Below are positions 6,587 to 9,199 of a stretch of 9,199 nt of DNA, piece after piece (position 1 is the stretch's first letter; each line of letters starts with the position of its first letter). This stretch comes from Mucilaginibacter sp. UBA4741 (GTDB lineage Bacteria; Bacteroidota; Bacteroidia; Sphingobacteriales; Sphingobacteriaceae). A program made the translations under genes and the position numbers. A model generated the notes under the pieces. The model ran no database searches. It was not told the DNA's origin and saw nothing but the letters and a program-made list of their open reading frames with translations. The stretch spans positions 1 to 9,199 of the forward strand of contig DHIR01000265.1 of NCBI GenBank assembly GCA_002403905.1, read 5' to 3'.

Positions 6587-6899
6587 GCACAGGAGTTTAT
6601 TGAAGAGAATCTTGCAGATAAGATCTCTATCGAAGACTTGGCCACCCGTTTTGCTATTGGCCGCCGGCATTTTATCCGCAGGTTTAAAAAAGCAACCAAT
6701 AACACCCCTGCCGAATACATTCAACGTGTAAAAATAGAAGCCGCCAAAAGCACCTGGAAAATACCCGCAAAATATAAACGAAGTAATGTATGATGTTGGC
6801 TATACCGATGTTAAAACCTTTAGTACCGTATTTAAAAAAATAACCGGCCTATCGCCTATTGATTATAAGTATAGGTATAATAGGGATGGAGTAGGATAA
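6587..6899 (+). pseudogene. Decayed AraC-family (GlxA-like) regulator, C-terminal HTH remnant
   Basis: Translated across three frames, this stretch gives a clear AraC/XylS-type DNA-binding domain of the GlxA-like kind. The first part (from about 6587) reads AQEFIEENLADKISIEDLA, then RFAIGRRHFIRRFKKATNN and TPAEYIQRVKIEAAK. After a missing base in the A-run at 6746-6749 the frame gives KHLENTRK. After a second missing base in the A-run at 6769-6772 it gives NINEVMYDVGYTDVKTF, then FKKITGLSPIDY up to the TAA at 6897-6899. The frames step 2, 1, 0 (mod 3), exactly as two single-base losses predict. An in-frame TAA lies just upstream (6584-6586), and the DJ-1/PfpI-like N-terminal domain usual in this family (about 320 aa in total) is absent. 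The protein cannot be made as one chain. It ends 5 bases before the end of the convergent TPR gene. Confidence 0.85.
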
Positions 6900-6904
6900 C
6901 AATC

Positions 6905-7744
6905 CTATTTATCCAGCACAGCTTTTAGCTGCGCTAAACCGTTTATGCGCGGGTCCTTTGGCACCATCCATTGCTTTGATTCATCCGCCCAGTAAATAAA
7001 CTTGTCTTTATTTTTTTGTACGTAATAAGTATAGGCAATATTAAAAGACATTTCGGCTTTTGTATCATTACCGCAATGGGCAATGCCTTGCTTATAGGTT
7101 TCTTCGGCTTTGCTTAATTGGTTTGAGTTTGCCTGGGCAAATACCAATTCTTTATATAAGTTACCGTTATTAGGCTGCGTTTTAAGCACGTTTTCTATCA
7201 TGGCTATTGCCTTACCATATTGTTTGGATGCATTATATGCATAAATATATTCAAACTCCAAGCCCGGATAGTGGGGGTCGATTTTTTTTACCCGGTCAAA
7301 GTAATATAATGCTTTTTCTATTTCATTGCCACCGTTATAAGTAAATCCCCATCTAAAAAGATAAGCTGCCGATGTAGTGTCTGTTTTATAAATTTTTAAC
7401 CAGTCGGGCGGGTCAGTAACTTGCAATTCAATAAGTTTTTCGGCCGGTATCCAGGCTACTTTTATCTGGTTGTCCTGCAGCCTTGCAGTATAGATAGCAT
7501 TAGACGGCTTGGTTGGCACATAGGTATTGTTACTGGTTATCTTGAATGTTCCCTCTTCCCGTACAGACAAACCAGCGCTTGCATCCAGGTAAATAAAGCC
7601 AAACATATAAATACTGTCAGTTTTGCCCCTAAGCGCTACCCATTTGTTTTCGCTTTCAACAAAGCGTTTATTAAAAGTTAGTGGTATTTGGGCATTTGTA
7701 TGTATGGTAGCAACAGCAAATAAGAGTAGCAGGTATTTCATCAT
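6905..7744 (-). CDS. Exported tetratricopeptide-repeat protein
   Basis: A 279-residue protein with a signal peptide (residues 1-18, cleavage likely after TNA, before Q19), so it should act in the periplasm or on the outer membrane's inner face. Residues about 20-115 form a beta-rich N-terminal region of no family I recognise. It includes WVALRGKTDSIYMFGFIYLD and a lipocalin-like feel of alternating polar and hydrophobic residues, which is only an impression. From about 125 come TPR units: 128-160 (GFTYNGGNEIEKALYYFDR, IDPHYP), 162-192 (AYNASKQYGKAIAMIENVL, QPNN), 195-225 (LAEETYKQG-type, here SKAEETYKQGIAH), and a weaker fourth at 230-260. TPRs bind partner proteins; no catalytic motif is visible. 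Two adjacent ATGs (7742-7744 and 7739-7741) are both possible starts. It is a single-gene unit, divergent from the GNAT gene. Confidence 0.8.
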   Translation of the reverse strand: MMKYLLLLFAVATIHTNAQIPLTFNKRFVESENKWVALRGKTDSIYMFGFIYLDASAGLSVREEGTFKITSNNTYVPTKPSNAIYTARLQDNQIKVAWIPAEKLIELQVTDPPDWLKIYKTDTTSAAYLFRWGFTYNGGNEIEKALYYFDRVKKIDPHYPGLEFEYIYAYNASKQYGKAIAMIENVLKTQPNNGNLYKELVFAQANSNQLSKAEETYKQGIAHCGNDTKAEMSFNIAYTYYVQKNKDKFIYWADESKQWMVPKDPRINGLAQLKAVLDK

Positions 7745-7777
7745 GGCAATGTGTTTAGGTTGTGTTATATCAACGAT

Positions 7778-7809
7778 CTAAAGTAGCAAAGCTCCCTGTG
7801 ATATGCAAA
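7778..7809 (-). promoter_or_regulatory. Putative promoter of the TPR gene
   Basis: On the minus strand TTTG (7809-7806) is followed after 20 bases by TACTTTAG (7785-7778), one mismatch from TAnnTTTG. The spacing fits the Bacteroidetes -33/-7 arrangement. It implies a start site near 7771 and a leader of about 27 bases before the ATG at 7744. Confidence 0.45.
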
Positions 7810-7824
7810 CTGAAACTGAATTAC

Positions 7825-7832
7825 TACTTTTA
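7825..7832 (+). promoter_or_regulatory. Possible GNAT promoter -7 element (TACTTTTA)
   Basis: TACTTTTA matches seven of eight positions of TAnnTTTG but ends only 5 bases before the GNAT ATG, so transcription would begin at or next to the start codon (leaderless or nearly so). No -33 element is seen at the right spacing. It is either a weak promoter or a chance match. Confidence 0.25.
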
Positions 7833-7837
7833 CAATT

Positions 7838-8341
7838 ATGATTATCCGCTGCGCTAACCTTATAGATATCCCGCCAATACTGCAATTAATAAGAGAACTG
7901 GTGCCCGTTATGAATGCAGCAGGCAATTTTCAATGGGATAATACCTACCCTAACGCTGCTGTTTTTGAAAAAGACATCACATTAAACCAGCTTTGGGTGG
8001 CCGATGAAAATGGCGACATAACCGGTGTGATAGCTATAACTACAGACCAGGACGCAGAATATGCAGATGTTGGCTGGGATATTACCGAGCAAGCTATAGT
8101 TGTACACCGCCTTGCTGTAAGTGTACATCACCAGGGCAAGGGCATAGCCGCCCAATTAATGCAACAAGCCGAGCAAGTAGCCATTAATCGCGATATTAAA
8201 AAAGTACGGGTTGATACCAATGTTGTTAACGAAGCCACAAATCGGCTATTCCCGAAATGGGGATATGTTTATGCCGGAGAGATCAATCTGAAACACCGCC
8301 CCGGAATTCGGTTTAGTTGTTACGAGAAAGTTTTAAGTTAA
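7838..8341 (+). CDS. GNAT-family N-acetyltransferase
   Basis: A 167-residue cytoplasmic acetyltransferase of the GNAT fold, transferring an acetyl group from acetyl-CoA to an amine; the acceptor is unknown. The N-terminal part IRCANLIDIPPILQLIREL (3-21) is the usual first strand and helix, followed by FQWDNTYPN (31-39), common in a subgroup of uncharacterised GNATs. Strands around 50-68 (LWVADENGDITGVIAIT) lead to motif A at about 88-115: VVHRLAVSVHHQGKGIAAQL, where HQGKGIA is the Q/R-x-x-G-x-G/A acetyl-CoA pyrophosphate loop. VRVDTNVVNEATNRLFPKWGY (123-143) is motif B with its asparagine and the F/GY end. Length is typical. The ATG at 7838 is the natural start, since the first strand begins at residue 2. 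Its stop codon directly abuts the stop of the convergent GH16 gene. Confidence 0.88.
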   Translation: MIIRCANLIDIPPILQLIRELVPVMNAAGNFQWDNTYPNAAVFEKDITLNQLWVADENGDITGVIAITTDQDAEYADVGWDITEQAIVVHRLAVSVHHQGKGIAAQLMQQAEQVAINRDIKKVRVDTNVVNEATNRLFPKWGYVYAGEINLKHRPGIRFSCYEKVLS

Positions 8342-9163
8342 CTAGTTCTTAGTGATCAGTACCCAATCAACAACTGTTGAAGCCTGGCCGTCTTTTATTT
8401 TGTCAACGGTAGCTTGCGTCAAGCCTGGGTATGGGCCTTTCATCTTAAAAACTCCCTGTGGGTAGCCGCCACCTAGAGCAAGGTTAAGAATGAGATATTT
8501 GTTGTTATCAAACACCCAGTTGCCATATTTTTCAACCATTTCTTTAGTAGCGGTATAAGTAACTTTGCCGTCAATACTGAAGGTTATACTGGTTGGCTTA
8601 ACATCCACGGTGTAGATATGCCACTGGGTTACATCAGTACCTTTAGGGAAAACATTGCGGGATAATAGAGGCGTATTACCATGATATGTTGGCCCGTGTA
8701 TGGCATTGCTTGCCCAGGTAGAGTCGCCAACGGTTTCCATAACGTCTATTTCGCCGGCATCGGGCCAGCGGCCTTTACCTAGTATCCAGAAGGCAGGCCA
8801 CAAGCCGTCACCCGCGGCAATCTTCATCCGTGCCGAAACGGTACCGTAAACAAACTCGTACTTATTGCGTGTATTTATCCTGCCCGAAATGAAATCGTTT
8901 GGTTTTTGCCGGTTCATGTTATAACCCGGGCGATATAGCGGTATAATAGTTAGCAATCCGTTTTTTACCGATAAAACCCCGGTTGAATCAATATAGGCTT
9001 CCTGCTCATTATTATCTGTATGTGGGTTAACCTCAATGTTCCATACGGTACGGTTTAGCGTTGTCCCGGTAAAGCCTTCAAAAAACAAGGTGTCGGCTTT
9101 TTGTTGTGCCGATGCGGTAAGCGACAAACAAAATATCAGCAGGAATATTGAAGCAACTCTCAT
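8342..9163 (-). CDS. Secreted glycoside hydrolase family 16 (beta-glucanase-like)
   Basis: An exported endo-acting glycanase of family GH16 (laminarinase/lichenase-like, retaining mechanism) of 273 residues from the ATG at 9163. The signal peptide MRVASIFLLIFCLSLTASA is cut before Q20. The catalytic motif GEIDVMET (137-144) gives nucleophile E138, D140 and acid/base E143 in the E-I-D-x-x-E form of beta-bulge GH16 enzymes. DGLWPAFWILG (119-129), FISGRINTRNKYEFVYGTVSAR (91 onwards), WHIYTVDVKP (181-190) and NKYLILNLALGGG (221-233) are the usual GH16 strands. There is no added carbohydrate-binding module or sorting domain. The frame can be extended 21 bases to a TTG at 9184, but that TTG is part of the promoter -7 element and would spoil the signal peptide, so I chose the ATG. 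No SusC/SusD or other glycan gene lies beside it; the specific glucan is not known. Confidence 0.93.
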   Translation of the reverse strand: MRVASIFLLIFCLSLTASAQQKADTLFFEGFTGTTLNRTVWNIEVNPHTDNNEQEAYIDSTGVLSVKNGLLTIIPLYRPGYNMNRQKPNDFISGRINTRNKYEFVYGTVSARMKIAAGDGLWPAFWILGKGRWPDAGEIDVMETVGDSTWASNAIHGPTYHGNTPLLSRNVFPKGTDVTQWHIYTVDVKPTSITFSIDGKVTYTATKEMVEKYGNWVFDNNKYLILNLALGGGYPQGVFKMKGPYPGLTQATVDKIKDGQASTVVDWVLITKN

Positions 9164-9181
9164 ACAAAGGTTTATACAAAT

Positions 9182-9189
9182 CAAAAGTA
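9182..9189 (-). promoter_or_regulatory. Putative GH16 promoter (-7 element TACTTTTG)
   Basis: Minus-strand bases 9189 to 9182 read TACTTTTG, an exact TAnnTTTG match. A start site about 6-7 bases on (near 9175) leaves a leader of around 12 bases before the ATG at 9163. The -33 element would lie beyond the window. This site overlaps the TTG that would otherwise extend the open frame, and so decides the start. Confidence 0.55.
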
Positions 9190-9199
9190 CATAATATTA

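Noticed and set aside
6509..6724. Minus-strand 71-residue open frame over the AraC remnant
   Set aside because: It is antisense to the well-supported AraC HTH remnant, shows no family features, and overlaps the putative promoter of the receptor operon.
6892..6910. Hairpin TAGGAT-AACA-ATCCTA followed by TTT as a terminator between the AraC remnant and the TPR gene
   Set aside because: The stem is only six pairs, mostly A-T, and the T-run is three bases; it overlaps both stop regions and may be chance.
8342..9163. GH16 gene as part of a polysaccharide utilisation locus with the TonB receptor
   Set aside because: The receptor is not SusC-like, there is no SusD, and three separate transcription units or remnants lie between them.

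Overview
The window looks like chromosomal DNA from a member of the Bacteroidetes (Bacteroidota), probably of the Sphingobacteriaceae (Mucilaginibacter/Pedobacter type). This rests on AT-rich intergenic DNA, several matches to the Bacteroidetes -7 promoter element TAnnTTTG just upstream of genes, little sign of Shine-Dalgarno sequences, signal peptides ending in A-Q, a RecA of Bacteroidetes type, and a TonB-dependent receptor paired with a DUF4249 lipoprotein. The genus is an inference from gene content; the phylum is much safer.

Left part (1-2270, all + strand): the 3' end of an unidentified gene, a strong intrinsic terminator, nth (endonuclease III, base excision repair), a perfect 28-bp palindrome that looks like a dispersed REP-type repeat, then recA with its own promoter and terminator. 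These are housekeeping DNA-repair genes, each apparently transcribed separately.

Middle (2437-6420): a secreted GDPD/PI-PLC-like phosphodiesterase of the AIM6-like group on the + strand converges on a two-gene minus-strand operon. That operon encodes an outer-membrane TonB-dependent receptor (777 aa) and, 3 bases downstream, a DUF4249 lipoprotein. The pair probably forms an outer-membrane uptake complex for an unknown substrate, by analogy with SusC/SusD.

Right part (6421-9199): the stretch between the receptor and the next intact gene holds the decayed C-terminal half of an AraC-family (GlxA-like) regulator. It has lost its 5' end and carries two single-base deletions in A-runs. Then come an exported TPR protein (-), a GNAT acetyltransferase (+) and a secreted GH16 beta-glucanase-like enzyme (-). 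The GNAT and GH16 genes converge with stop codons directly abutting. The GH16 start is best placed at the ATG ending at 9163, because the longer TTG start lies inside its promoter.

I see no tRNA, rRNA, CRISPR, intact transposase or phage gene. The less ordinary items are the palindrome upstream of recA, the AraC pseudogene, the receptor/DUF4249 pair of unknown substrate, and the lysine-rich tail on Nth. I found no convincing new multi-gene system.
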